Source: Actinocatenispora thailandica
Lineage (GTDB): Bacteria; Actinomycetota; Actinomycetes; Mycobacteriales; Micromonosporaceae
Length of the DNA stretch: 64,000 nucleotides
Direction: 5' to 3'
Assembly (NCBI RefSeq): GCF_016865425.1
Contig: NZ_AP023355.1
Span: forward strand, 5,082,198 to 5,146,197
Under the pieces are notes generated by a model, which saw only the letters and a list, made by a program, of their open reading frames with translations, did no database searches and was not told where the DNA came from. The position numbers and the translations under genes were made by a program. Below, in pieces: positions 32,603 through 42,108 of the stretch; the stretch's first letter is position 1, and every line of letters begins with the position of its first letter.

Positions 32603-34801
32603 TCACTCTTCGGTATGGCGGGCCAGGTGGTCCTGCAGTTCGCGGTGCCGGAACTGGTAGGCGGCGCCGGAGACGCGCACCAGCCCGGCGCCGTGGCACC
32701 AGGCCAGCAGGCGGCCCAGCCGCAACGGCAGGCGCGACCCGCGGAAGCGGCGAAAGCTGAGCAGAAACGCCAGGTAGCGCACCGCCTGCAGGCCGACACC
32801 GGTGGCGAACACCAGGCCGACCCCGGTCGGTACCGCCAGCAGCGCGGTGCCCAGCAGCGCGCCGCGGCGCAGGTCGTAGGAGACGAACGGCACCGGGCCC
32901 TGCCCGCCGACCACCACGGCACACAGCAGTGCCGCCGGGACCAGGCCGACGACGGCGCTGACCACGTCGTTGCGGATCAGGTCGTTCGGCCGTACCGCGA
33001 GCGAGGCGCTGTCGGCGCCCAGCCCGAAGACGGTGGCGTTGGCGAGCCCGGTCGCCAACCCGGCGGCCAGCGGCAGCTCCAGGCCCAGCGATCCGCCCGC
33101 CCAGTACGTGAAGGCCGCCACCGACAGCAGCATCAGCAGGAAGCCGAGCACCAGTCCGGTGGCGAACCGCCAGCCGAACAGCAGCGCACCTCGTACGGTG
33201 GCGAGCCGCCGGACATCGACATGCAGCCGGCTCGGCGGCTCCCGGTCGATGCGCTGTCTGATCGCCCAGCACTCGGCGCACACCACGAGCACCGTGGTGA
33301 GGTGCGAGATCGGTTGCACGAGGGTGCCGCTCAGCGCCATGGCGGTGCCGAAGGCCGCCACCGGGCACAGCCAGGCCAGTACGAAGGCGAGGTTTCGCGG
33401 GCGTACCGAGCCGCTCGACGACGCGAGCCGCTGCAACACGATGTCGTGGCCCGGCGCCGTCCGGCCCGCACGCCGCCACACCGGGCGGGCCCCGCCTGCG
33501 GTACCGCGCTGCCCTGCGCCACTGCGCTCGCTTGCCGTTCTGCGCTGCCCGGTGGCACCGGCCGGGCGGGCGGCAGCGTGTTCTCGGGTGGCGGTGCGGG
33601 CGGGTGCCGGGCCGCGCGGGTGTGCGGCGGCGAGCAGGCTGAGCCAGCCGTACACCTGCTCCTCGGAGTACGGGCCGGTCGCCGCGCGGGCCCGCAGGTA
33701 CTGCTCGTTGAGCCAGTCGCGCAGTGCCGCGGCGCCCCGGCGGGCGACGGTGCGCAGCTCGGCCGGCTCCCGGGCCCAGGCACCGGTGACCGGGGCGCGC
33801 TGCTCGTAGGCGGTGACCGCGGCGGTCAGCCGCCACGGCGTGGACAGGCCCTGGGCGAGGGTGCCCTGCGGATGCTCGTCGAGCTGTCGCAGCAGCGGAG
33901 CCCACCGGTCGGGGTCGGCGCAGCGCCGCGCGACGAACTCGCGCACCGTGGCCGGCCGTACCGGGGCAAGGTGCACGCAGGTCGCGTCCCTGGGCCATAC
34001 CTTGATCGCCCGCAACGCCCGGCAGGTGCGGGTGCGGCAGGTCAGCACGACGTCGGCCTTGCCGGTACCGGCGCGGTAGGTGTCGATCGCGCGCACCGCG
34101 TGCGCCGACCGGGACTCGTAGCCGGGCTTGGCGGCGCCGTCCATCTCGTCGAGCCCGTCCAGCACCGGCAGGATCCGGCGGTCCTCGACCAGCGCCTCGG
34201 CGGTCGCCGTGTTCAGCCCGTAGTCGTCGCGCAGCGCGGCGACGAGCCAGTCCTCCAGCGACGTGTCGGGCGGCCAGGCCGGCAACGACAGCCGTACCGG
34301 CACCGCGTCGCCGGGGTCGCGCCGCGACAGCAGGTCCAGCATCAGCTGCAAAGCCAGTACCGTCTTGCCGGCGCCGGGCGCGCCGCTGATCACCAGCCGC
34401 CGCTGCCCCGCCGGCAGCGACCGGAAGTGGTCGGTGAGCTCGCTGAGCCGCAGGCCGGTGGCCGGCACCGCCGCCTGGCCGCGGCGGTCGGTTTCGATCC
34501 GCAGGTCGAGGTCGAGCGCCTGGTCGTCGTCGCCGAGCAGCCGGGCGCGCTCCTGCCGCTCGACCGCACCGACCGTCCGGGCCAGCCGGTCGGCGGCGAG
34601 AGTCACGTCGTTCTCCTGCCGGCGGCCCCGCCACATCGGCCAGACCGCGGCGGCCAGCGAGGCCACCCCCACCACCAGCGACGCCGGATCGACATCACCG
34701 AAGCGCAGCCGCCGCCACCCCAGCACCACGGACACGGTCAGCCCGACCAGCCCCAGCACGCCGACCGCCCAGTCCGCCCGCCGGCGCGTCGCTCTCCCCA
34801 T
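32603..34801 (-). CDS. Membrane NACHT-domain NTPase
   Basis: 732 residues. Two N-terminal membrane helices (about 10-28 and 38-56) precede a NACHT STAND NTPase with Walker A ISGAPGAGKTVLA (about residues 139-151) and Walker B ILPVLDGLDEMD. A low-complexity Arg/Ala/Gly-rich insert of about 55 residues follows at about 400-460. The C-terminal half has about six membrane helices (AFVLAWLCPVAAFGTAMAL, LFGWRFATGLVLGFLLMLLS and others). This architecture is common in Streptomyces-type genomes and fits NLR-like immune proteins with a membrane effector. It lies 20 bp from the lipoprotein remnant, convergent with abiE. Function inferred. Confidence 0.82.
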   Translation of the reverse strand: MGRATRRRADWAVGVLGLVGLTVSVVLGWRRLRFGDVDPASLVVGVASLAAAVWPMWRGRRQENDVTLAADRLARTVGAVERQERARLLGDDDQALDLDLRIETDRRGQAAVPATGLRLSELTDHFRSLPAGQRRLVISGAPGAGKTVLALQLMLDLLSRRDPGDAVPVRLSLPAWPPDTSLEDWLVAALRDDYGLNTATAEALVEDRRILPVLDGLDEMDGAAKPGYESRSAHAVRAIDTYRAGTGKADVVLTCRTRTCRALRAIKVWPRDATCVHLAPVRPATVREFVARRCADPDRWAPLLRQLDEHPQGTLAQGLSTPWRLTAAVTAYEQRAPVTGAWAREPAELRTVARRGAAALRDWLNEQYLRARAATGPYSEEQVYGWLSLLAAAHPRGPAPARTATREHAAARPAGATGQRRTASERSGAGQRGTAGGARPVWRRAGRTAPGHDIVLQRLASSSGSVRPRNLAFVLAWLCPVAAFGTAMALSGTLVQPISHLTTVLVVCAECWAIRQRIDREPPSRLHVDVRRLATVRGALLFGWRFATGLVLGFLLMLLSVAAFTYWAGGSLGLELPLAAGLATGLANATVFGLGADSASLAVRPNDLIRNDVVSAVVGLVPAALLCAVVVGGQGPVPFVSYDLRRGALLGTALLAVPTGVGLVFATGVGLQAVRYLAFLLSFRRFRGSRLPLRLGRLLAWCHGAGLVRVSGAAYQFRHRELQDHLARHTEE

Positions 34802-34997
34802 GACTGATCATCATGGATCAACCGGTCCAACCCGGATCGGCGGGATCGTCCCGGCAGCGACGTTGGTGCACCGATCGGGCCGTGAGCCGGCATCGACCGC
34901 AGCGCCCCACCGGCGAACCCGCAGCAAGGAACGGCTGCTACCCGGGACCGCGGTGCCCGAGCCTCGGCACGGCCGCCTGCCCCGGCCAGAGGTGGTC

Positions 34998-35669
34998 TCA
35001 GCCGGCGGAGCCTGGCGTCACCAGGCCCACCTCGTAGGCCAGGACGATCGCCTGGGCTCGGTCCCGCAGGTCCAGCTTGCCGAGGATCCGGGTGACGTGC
35101 GTCTTCACGGTCGTCTCGCTGAGCTGCAGGGTCTGCGCGATCTCGGCGTTGCTGTGCCCCCGGGCCAGGACCGTCAGGACCTCCAGTTCCCGGGCGGTCA
35201 GCGCGGACAGATCGCCGGCCAACGGAAAGGACCGGTGATCCCGCCGGGCATAGCGCTGGATCAGCCGACGGGTGATCGCCGGTGCGAGCAGCGCGTCGCC
35301 GGTCCGTACCAGTCGCACCGCCGCGACCAGCTGTTCCGGCGACACGTCCTTGAGCAGGAACCCGCTCGCGCCTGCGGCGATCGCCGCGTACACGTACCGG
35401 TCGAGGTCGAAGGTCGTCAGGATGACGACGCGCGGGGCCGGGCCGGCACGACCCAGGATCTGCCGGGTCGCCTCCAGCCCGTCGAGCCGCGGCATCCGGA
35501 TGTCCATCAGCACCACGTCCGGGTTCGTTCGGCGAACGACCTCGACCGCCTCCTCGCCGTCGCCGGCCGCACCGACGACCGCGATGCCGTCCGCGGCGAG
35601 GATCATGGTGAACCCGCTCCGTACCAGCGCCTGGTCGTCGACGATGACGACCCGGACCGTGTCACTCAT
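34998..35669 (-). CDS. NarL/LuxR-type response regulator
   Basis: 223 residues. The receiver domain has the expected acidic pocket (VVIVDDQALVRSGF), the phospho-acceptor Asp in DVVLMDIRMPRLDGLEA, Thr in ILTTFDLDRYV and Lys in GFLLKDVSPE. A LuxR-type helix-turn-helix follows (LTARELEVLTVLARGHSNAEIAQTLQLSETTVKTHV). The start ATG at 35669 overlaps the stop of the sensor kinase gene (ATGA). The pair is divergent from an ABC exporter that it probably controls. The 196 bp downstream (34802-34997) holds no gene. Confidence 0.92.
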   Translation of the reverse strand: MSDTVRVVIVDDQALVRSGFTMILAADGIAVVGAAGDGEEAVEVVRRTNPDVVLMDIRMPRLDGLEATRQILGRAGPAPRVVILTTFDLDRYVYAAIAAGASGFLLKDVSPEQLVAAVRLVRTGDALLAPAITRRLIQRYARRDHRSFPLAGDLSALTARELEVLTVLARGHSNAEIAQTLQLSETTVKTHVTRILGKLDLRDRAQAIVLAYEVGLVTPGSAG

Positions 35670-36958
35670 CCGGCGTCCGTCGGGATCCGGGCCTCCAGGC
35701 GGTAGCCGCCATCCGGCAGGTGTTCGGTCTGCACGGTTCCTCCGTAGATCCCGATGCGCTCTCGAAGCCCGACCAGACCGTGCCCGCCCCCGGTGTCGTG
35801 CGTGCGGGTGCGCCGGGTGTCCTCGGCCTTGCCGGCACTGTTGGTGATGCGCAGCCGGATCGTCCCGGGACGGTAGTCGACCAGCACCGCGACCTCCGAG
35901 CCCGGGGCGTGCTTCAGGGTGTTGGTGAGCGCCTCCTGAACCACCCGGTACGCCGCGAGGCCGACACCCGGCGGCAGCGGTGCAACCGACCCGGTGACCT
36001 GCAGCCGCACGCGCGCGCCGGTGTCGCGTACCCGGTCGACCAGGTCCGCGACCTGATCGATACCCGGCTGGGGGGCGAGCGTGGCCTGCTCGGCGCCGGC
36101 GTCGGGCGCCGCTGCCCGCACGTCCGCACTGTCTGCCGTCAGCAACCCCATCACGTGCCGCAGCTCGGTCATCGCGGCCCGGCCGCCGTCCTCGACGGCG
36201 AGCAGCGCCTCCCGGGCCAGGTCCGGCCGGCTGTCCATGACCCTGCGCGCAGCACCGGCCTGTATCACGATCACGCTCACGTTGTGGCTGACCACGTCGT
36301 GCAGATCGCGGGCGATGCGCGACCGCTCCTGCTCCACGGCCCGCCGGGTGGCGAGTTGCTGCTGGCGTTCCAGGGCCCGGATCTGCCGCCGCCAGGTGTG
36401 GATGGTGGCCGCCGCCAGCACCACCGGCACCAGGAAGCAGACCATGAGAATGCCGGGACGAACCGACGTCAGGCTGGACCGGTAGTCGACCAGCAGCACG
36501 ACGGTGCCGAGCAGGACGCTGCTGATCGCCGGCATCTGGTACGGACTGTGCATCGCGGCGCTGTAGGCCGCGATCACCGTGGCCACCACGAGAAAGGTCG
36601 GCCCCACCCCCAGTGCGTGCCGGCTGGCGTGCACCACGAGCAGGACCAGCCAGAACGTGGTCAGTGGCACCCGGCGCCGGAACACGAGCGGCAGTGCGAC
36701 CGCGAGGCCGATCCCGATCGCCCAGGCCCGCCTCGAACTGGCCAGGGCGGCCGTGGAGTCGACCAGGCCGCCGTGGACTTCCGCCGAGGCGGCGATCAGG
36801 ACGGCGATCAGGAGCGCCAGCCCGCCGTCCAGCAGGAGGGCGCTGCGGGTCACCGGCCTGGCCGGGCCCGGGCGCCGCAACGTTGCCAGCCGCGCGCTCC
36901 ATCGGCCCAGGACCTTCTGCACCTCGACAGTGTCGCAGGGCCGCTCGCCGCCACGCAT
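35666..36958 (-). CDS. DesK/NarX-type sensor histidine kinase
   Basis: About 430 residues from ATG 36958; the frame opens at 37027 and the start is uncertain. Several N-terminal membrane helices (LLLDGGLALLIAVLIAASA, AIGIGLAVALPLVF, TTFWLVLLVVHAS, ILMVCFLVPVVLAAATIH) are followed by a HisKA_3 dimerisation domain with the phospho-acceptor His in ARDLHDVVSHNVSV, and a HATPase_c with N box VVQEALTNTLKHAPGS and G box THDTGGGHGLVGLRERI. It overlaps the response regulator gene by 4 bp, so the two form one system. Confidence 0.9.
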   Translation of the reverse strand: MRGGERPCDTVEVQKVLGRWSARLATLRRPGPARPVTRSALLLDGGLALLIAVLIAASAEVHGGLVDSTAALASSRRAWAIGIGLAVALPLVFRRRVPLTTFWLVLLVVHASRHALGVGPTFLVVATVIAAYSAAMHSPYQMPAISSVLLGTVVLLVDYRSSLTSVRPGILMVCFLVPVVLAAATIHTWRRQIRALERQQQLATRRAVEQERSRIARDLHDVVSHNVSVIVIQAGAARRVMDSRPDLAREALLAVEDGGRAAMTELRHVMGLLTADSADVRAAAPDAGAEQATLAPQPGIDQVADLVDRVRDTGARVRLQVTGSVAPLPPGVGLAAYRVVQEALTNTLKHAPGSEVAVLVDYRPGTIRLRITNSAGKAEDTRRTRTHDTGGGHGLVGLRERIGIYGGTVQTEHLPDGGYRLEARIPTDAG

Positions 36959-37073
36959 CACCCGCCACGAGCAGGTGGCCGGTCCGAGCGACGTACATCG
37001 TAGGGACGACCTCGGCTCGGGTTCCACATCGCCGACGACGCGGCGGCCGGCGATCCGTTTCTAGCGTCGGCGC

Positions 37074-37784
37074 ATGGAGAACACGACGGGCTCGGGAGCT
37101 GGCCCGCTGATTTCGATCGGTCATCTGACGAAGCGGTACGGGTCCGGGAATCCGGCGCTGCGCGACCTCACCGTGCAGGTTCGCCGCGGCGAGGCGCTCG
37201 CCGTGCTGGGGCCCTCCGGCAGCGGAAAGTCGACGCTGCTCAACATGATCGCCGGGCTCGACAAGCCCGACGAGGGCACGGTGACCGTGGACGGCGTGCG
37301 GGTCGACCAGCTCGGCGAGGCCGGCTCCGCCCGGTACCGGCGGGCGACGATCGGCATGGTCTTCCAGTTCTTCAACCTGCTGGACGACCTGACCGTCCAG
37401 GACAACGTGCTGCTGCCGGCCCAGCTGGCCGGCATGGGCCGCGGCGAGTCCCGCGAGCGCGCTCTCGCACTGCTGGCCGACCTCGGCGTCGACCAGTACC
37501 GGGACACCTTCCCGGGGCGGCTGTCCGGCGGCGAACGCCAACGCGTCGCGGTGGCCCGGGCGCTGGTCAACCGCCCGCCGCTGATCCTGGCCGACGAGCC
37601 GACCGGCGCGCTGGACCGCGCCGCCGCAGACAGCGTCGTCCGACTCGTCCGCGACCTCAACGAACGCGGCCAGACCATCCTGCTGGTCACGCACGACACC
37701 GGCCTGGCGGCACGCTGCGCCACCCGAACGGTCGAACTGGTGGACGGCCGGCTCGCCCGGCACGGCGCGGCGGTCGGCGAATGA
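37074..37784 (+). CDS. ABC transporter ATP-binding protein (MacB/LolD type)
   Basis: 236 residues with all ABC motifs: Walker A GPSGSGKST, Q-loop VFQFFNLLDDLTV, signature LSGGERQRVAVARAL, Walker B LILADEPTGALD, H-loop LLVTHD. The D-loop sequence GALD and the short length are those of the MacB/LolD/BceA group that works with FtsX permeases. Its stop overlaps the permease start (ATGA). It is divergent from the two-component genes, with 115 bp between starts. Confidence 0.92.
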   Translation: MENTTGSGAGPLISIGHLTKRYGSGNPALRDLTVQVRRGEALAVLGPSGSGKSTLLNMIAGLDKPDEGTVTVDGVRVDQLGEAGSARYRRATIGMVFQFFNLLDDLTVQDNVLLPAQLAGMGRGESRERALALLADLGVDQYRDTFPGRLSGGERQRVAVARALVNRPPLILADEPTGALDRAAADSVVRLVRDLNERGQTILLVTHDTGLAARCATRTVELVDGRLARHGAAVGE

Positions 37785-40117
37785 CCGGGCGCCTCGGCAC
37801 CATCGTGCGCGCGGCCGTCGGCCGCCGGCGTGTCCAGACCGCGGTCATCGTCCTGACGGCCACGCTCGCGGTCACCGCGTCCGTACTGGCCGCCGGCCTG
37901 ATCGTCGCGTCCGAGGGCCCGTTCGACCACGCGTTCGACCGGCAGCACGGCGCCCACCTGTCGGCGCGCTTCGACTCGGCGCGGATCAGCTCGGCCCAGG
38001 TGTCCACCACCACGCGAGCACGCCAGGTCACGGCCGCCGCCGGCCCGTACCCGCTGGTATCGGTCAAGCCGATTCCGGTCGACACCAAGGGAGGTTTGCC
38101 GCCGGGCATCCAGCTGACGGATCTGACGGTCGTGGGCCGGCAGCCCGGCGGCGCGGTCGACGACCTGACCCTCACCGCGGGGCGCTGGGCCACCAGGCCG
38201 GGCGAGATCGTGATGAGCGCCCACAACGAACCGTTCGTGCTGGGCAACACTCTGCGCTTCCCGGGGGTACCCGGCGACCCGCTGTTCACGGTCGTCGGCA
38301 TCGCCCGTTCGGTCGGCGAGACGGCCGATGCCTGGGTACCGCCGACGACGATTTCTTCGCTCACGGCCGCCGGTAGCCGGCCCGACTACCAGATGCTCTA
38401 CCGGTTTCGGCGGGCTTCGACCAGCGCCCAGGTGAGCGCCGACCGCGCCACGATCGCCGCCCTGGCGCCCGATGGGTCGCTGGTCGGTGTGCAGTCCTGG
38501 CTGAAGGTACGGCTGGCCGCGACCCGGGTGTCCGCGACGTTCGCGCCCTTCATCGTGGCCTTCGGCATCCTCGGGCTTGCCATGTCGATGCTGGTCGTCG
38601 GGATCGTCGTGGGCGGCGCGGTGGCGGCCGGCACGCGCCGCATCGGGATCCTCAAGTCGCTGGGATGCACGCCCGGCCAGGTGGTGCGGGCCTACCTGGG
38701 GCAGGCGCTCCTGCCCGGCAGTGCCGGCATCCTGCTCGGCCTGGTTCTCGGGAACCTGCTGGCGATCCCGGTGATGGGTGACACGGCTGAGGTGTATGGC
38801 GTCGGCCGGGCCGGCATCGATCCTCGGGTGGACGTTCTGGTCGCGGCGGTGGCTCTGCTCTGCATCGGCGTCAGTGCCGGGGTGCCGGCTCGCCGGGCGG
38901 GGAACCTGCGTACCGTCGAGGCGATCGCCGTGGGTCGCACGCCGGACAGCGGTCACGGTCGCGCAGCCCGTCGGGTACTCGGACGGCTTCCGCTGCCCCG
39001 CCCGCTCACGCTCGGCCTCGCCGCACCGTTCGGGCGTCCGGGCCGCTCGGCGACGATGGCGGTGGCCGTGGCGATCGGCACGATCGGTGCGACGTTCGGT
39101 ATCGGGCTGGTGCTCTCGGTCGACGGCATCCAGAGCGGCATCAACCTCCGCTCCCCGGGCGACGTGGTGGTCAGCGACCTGACCTCGCCGGTGGACGCCG
39201 ACCGGGTCGACGCCGCGATCAGGCAACAGCAGGGGACCGGGCAGTGGTGCAACAGCGCCGAGGCAGCTCTCGGGGTGGCAGGCCTGGCCGGTTCGACCAC
39301 CGTGATCTCCTACCAGGGTGATTCCTCCTGGGCGTCCTGGCAGATGATCCGCGGGCGCTGGTTCCACCGGCCGGGTGAGGTCGTCGCCGCCTCCGGCTTC
39401 CTGCACGCAACCGGCACCCGCATCGGCGACAGCATCACGCTCGTCGATGGATCCCGGTCGGCGACGGTTCGGGTCGTAGGGGAGGTCCTGGACGTGCGGC
39501 AGGAGGGCATGCTGCTCGTGCTCGACCGCAGGTCGATCGACGCGCTGCGACCGGAGCTGGATCCTCTCTCGTACCGGTTCAACGTCCGCCTGAAACCGGG
39601 CGTGCCTCGCGACGACTACCTCCGGGCGCTGAACCGCGATCTGGCGCCGCTGGGCGTCTCGGCAACCCGCAACAGCGACGAGCTCAGTGACACCGTCGTT
39701 GCCATGGATGCGCTGGCCGGCGCTCTCACCGTCCTGCTGCTGTCCGTCGCCGGCATCGGGGTGCTCAACACCGCCGTGCTCGAGACCCGCGAACGCGTGC
39801 ACGATCTCGGGGTGTACCAGGCGCTCGGCATGTCACCGGGACAGACGATCGGCATGACCATCACATCCGTGGCCGGTGTCGGCCTGATCGCCGGCGCCGT
39901 CGGCGTTCCTCTCGGCGTCGCCCTGCACGGTGTCGTGCTGCCGATCATGGGCCGCGCCGCGGGAACCGACATCCCCGCCGTCGACACCGCCGTGTACCAC
40001 CTGCCGCTGGTGCTCCCGCTGCTTCTGGGCGGACTGGTGATCGCCACTGTGGGCGCTCTGCTGCCCGCCGGGTGGGCGATTCGCGTCCGGACCGCCGTCG
40101 CACTCCGCACCGAGTGA
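37781..40117 (+). CDS. FtsX-family ABC transporter permease
   Basis: 778 residues with two FtsX/MacB-like units. Membrane segments are near the start (VQTAVIVLTATLAVTASVLAAGLIVAS), at about 245-370 (the first FtsX domain, PFIVAFGILGLAMSMLVVGIVVGGAV with RRIGILKSLGCTPGQVV), near 420-445, and at 645-770 (the second, DALAGALTVLLLSVAGIGVLNTAVLETRERVHDLGVYQALGMSPGQ). Two extracytoplasmic domains lie between. It probably exports or extracts a peptide, lipid or antibiotic with its ATPase partner, under control of the divergent two-component system. Confidence 0.9.
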   Translation: MTGRLGTIVRAAVGRRRVQTAVIVLTATLAVTASVLAAGLIVASEGPFDHAFDRQHGAHLSARFDSARISSAQVSTTTRARQVTAAAGPYPLVSVKPIPVDTKGGLPPGIQLTDLTVVGRQPGGAVDDLTLTAGRWATRPGEIVMSAHNEPFVLGNTLRFPGVPGDPLFTVVGIARSVGETADAWVPPTTISSLTAAGSRPDYQMLYRFRRASTSAQVSADRATIAALAPDGSLVGVQSWLKVRLAATRVSATFAPFIVAFGILGLAMSMLVVGIVVGGAVAAGTRRIGILKSLGCTPGQVVRAYLGQALLPGSAGILLGLVLGNLLAIPVMGDTAEVYGVGRAGIDPRVDVLVAAVALLCIGVSAGVPARRAGNLRTVEAIAVGRTPDSGHGRAARRVLGRLPLPRPLTLGLAAPFGRPGRSATMAVAVAIGTIGATFGIGLVLSVDGIQSGINLRSPGDVVVSDLTSPVDADRVDAAIRQQQGTGQWCNSAEAALGVAGLAGSTTVISYQGDSSWASWQMIRGRWFHRPGEVVAASGFLHATGTRIGDSITLVDGSRSATVRVVGEVLDVRQEGMLLVLDRRSIDALRPELDPLSYRFNVRLKPGVPRDDYLRALNRDLAPLGVSATRNSDELSDTVVAMDALAGALTVLLLSVAGIGVLNTAVLETRERVHDLGVYQALGMSPGQTIGMTITSVAGVGLIAGAVGVPLGVALHGVVLPIMGRAAGTDIPAVDTAVYHLPLVLPLLLGGLVIATVGALLPAGWAIRVRTAVALRTE

Positions 40118-40176
40118 CCGCCGCAACATCGGCTCGTGCGCGGGCGCCGAGTCGGCCATACCACGTCGTGGAACGG

Positions 40177-41808
40177 CTACTTCACGCTCAGCGTCGGGTG
40201 TGACTGGTCAGGGCTTGTCTCGATAGCCGGATGTTGGCTCGCACGCCATTCCGACGCCTCACAGTCTTCGGTGAAGTCCAGCAGGTGTTGTCCGTCGATC
40301 CGTTGCAGTAGGTCCCGCACTTCGGTCGGAGTGGCGTAGAAGAACTCTCGCCGCAGGTTGACCTGGTTGACTCGGCGATGGGCCAGTTCCTGGTGCAGGC
40401 GAGTCTCCAGGCTGACGGCATCCGAGCTGAAGATGAGTGCGTGGGTGTCGAACTTGAACGGCACGGACGCGTCTCCGAGCTCGCGGACCCGTTCGGTCGG
40501 GTCCAACCTGCGGGTCATGCCGATCTTGACCATGTGCTGTCCGAAGGCGCCGATGTTGGAGATGACATACACCCATCCAGTGCGGACGTTCGCGGCCCGC
40601 GCCTCGACGTCCTGCAACGCCTGCGCGATCTCCGTGCGTCGAGTCTCAGCCTCGGACAGGCCGAGGGTGTCACCCGCGGCACGCATCCGCTCTTGAACGT
40701 TGGCCCAGTGCGCGTCTTCCTTGGCAAGCTTGGCACGCTCCCGCTCGATCTCCCGGCGTAGCGCCGCCTCTTCACGAGCGGCCTCGCGTTCGGCTCGGAC
40801 GCGCTCTTTTTCCTCTTCTACCTTTGCGAGATAGTCGGCGGTCAGCTCCAGTTCGGTGACGCGAAGCCCGTGGTAATGCTCGGTGATGTGGATGTTCATC
40901 GTCGAGCCGAGACGGGCGATGGTGTCGCGTGCCTTGCCAAGACGATCCGTGCAGGAGGCCAGGCGATGGGGGCGCATCGTCCGAACGCACGCATCGGCCT
41001 CAGCGTTGTAGGCGCGCAGCATCAGCTTCGTGGTTTCTCGGAGCATCTTGCGTCCTTGGCTGGCCGAGCCATTGACCATCCAGCCCGTCGCCGACTCGAC
41101 CGCGTCACCGGCCCGTACAGCGGTCTTGATCTCGTCCCGCAGGTCGTCCAGCCGCGACTTGTATGCGACGGCATCAGCCAGCCGGTGCCGGAACTCGTAG
41201 AGCCCCGCCTCCTGCAGCATCGCCACATCCTGCGTTTGCACGATCTGCGCTTGAGTCTGCGCGAGCTGAGTCGCTGCTTCCTCGTTCTGCCGCAGAAGGT
41301 CGCGCAGCGACCGATCGGCCGCGGCCCGGTCCGCTTCGGCCTGCTTGTCTTGCTGCCGTATCTGTTCGTCGGCGCGCTGGCGTTCCTGCTCGATCTGCTG
41401 GCGAACTGTCGCGAGTTCATCACGAGCGCGCTCTGTCTCCGCCTCCAGCGCCGTGGCATCCATGCCACGCAGCTGATCGACGCGTGCCCGCAGCTTGGTG
41501 ACCTCGGTGTTCAGGACGGCTACCTGATCGCCGAGTTCACTGTTTCTCTCCTCGGCGACACGCAACCGCCTCCTGGCACCGAGACGTCGCCGGGGTTCAT
41601 CGCCCTTCGTGCCGTCGATTGGGGTTGGATCTCCGGGCGTTGGCCCGGCTGCGGGTGCCGCCGCAGGAGTATCCGCGGTTACGGGGCTCCAGAATTGCCA
41701 TCCGGGAGGAGGCGCCGGCCAGCGAGGATCGGCATGCCAGCCTGGCGGAGGCCGCCATCCTGGCGGTGGCACAGGCCAGCCGGGCGGCGAGTTGTACCGA
41801 TACTCCAC
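40177..41808 (-). CDS. DUF4041 protein with C-terminal GIY-YIG (T5orf172/MUG113) domain
   Basis: 543 residues from GTG 41808 with GGGGAGG upstream. The first 40 residues are Pro/Gly/Trp repeats (PPGWPVPPPGWRPPPGWH). A long coiled coil follows (about 85-200 and 340-400), with a DUF4041-like middle (KMLRETTKLMLRAYNAEAD). The C-terminal domain (about 420-510) reads GWVYVISNIGAFGQHMVKIGMTRRLDP.ERVRELGDASVPF, the GIY-YIG fold of T5orf172. Such proteins occur on phages and in defence-rich regions and are presumed nucleases. The nuclease role is inferred, not shown. It is isolated from other genes on both sides. Confidence 0.85.
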   Translation of the reverse strand: MEYRYNSPPGWPVPPPGWRPPPGWHADPRWPAPPPGWQFWSPVTADTPAAAPAAGPTPGDPTPIDGTKGDEPRRRLGARRRLRVAEERNSELGDQVAVLNTEVTKLRARVDQLRGMDATALEAETERARDELATVRQQIEQERQRADEQIRQQDKQAEADRAAADRSLRDLLRQNEEAATQLAQTQAQIVQTQDVAMLQEAGLYEFRHRLADAVAYKSRLDDLRDEIKTAVRAGDAVESATGWMVNGSASQGRKMLRETTKLMLRAYNAEADACVRTMRPHRLASCTDRLGKARDTIARLGSTMNIHITEHYHGLRVTELELTADYLAKVEEEKERVRAEREAAREEAALRREIERERAKLAKEDAHWANVQERMRAAGDTLGLSEAETRRTEIAQALQDVEARAANVRTGWVYVISNIGAFGQHMVKIGMTRRLDPTERVRELGDASVPFKFDTHALIFSSDAVSLETRLHQELAHRRVNQVNLRREFFYATPTEVRDLLQRIDGQHLLDFTEDCEASEWRASQHPAIETSPDQSHPTLSVK

Positions 41809-42053
41809 GGCGTCCTCCCCGGGCTACCTCCGCACACGTTAACTCCGTTGGCCGCGAACAGATCTCGGCCAATCGGGCCACTCGGGTGGACCTTCGGACC
41901 GACTTGTTCGGGCCGACCGGTCACCGCTGACGGGGTCGGTGACGGCAGCTCGGCGGATTCGGCAGCCCATGAGAATGATGGCGCCTTGGACGGTGTACCC
42001 ACATATGACAGCCCTGGATCAGGCTACCTGGCCTGCCTAACCTCGCACGGTCT

Positions 42054-42097
42054 CCGAGAGCCTCGGCCGGGCCCGTGGGCGCGGCCGAGGCTCTCGG
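42054..42097. terminator. Terminator of the GH92 gene
   Basis: A perfect 15-bp stem (42054-42068 with 42083-42097) and a 14-nt loop lie 12 bp beyond the stop of the leftward GH92 gene. The rest of the 300-bp gap 41809-42108 has no supported gene. Confidence 0.8.
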
Positions 42098-42108
42098 AAC
42101 GGGAGCGG

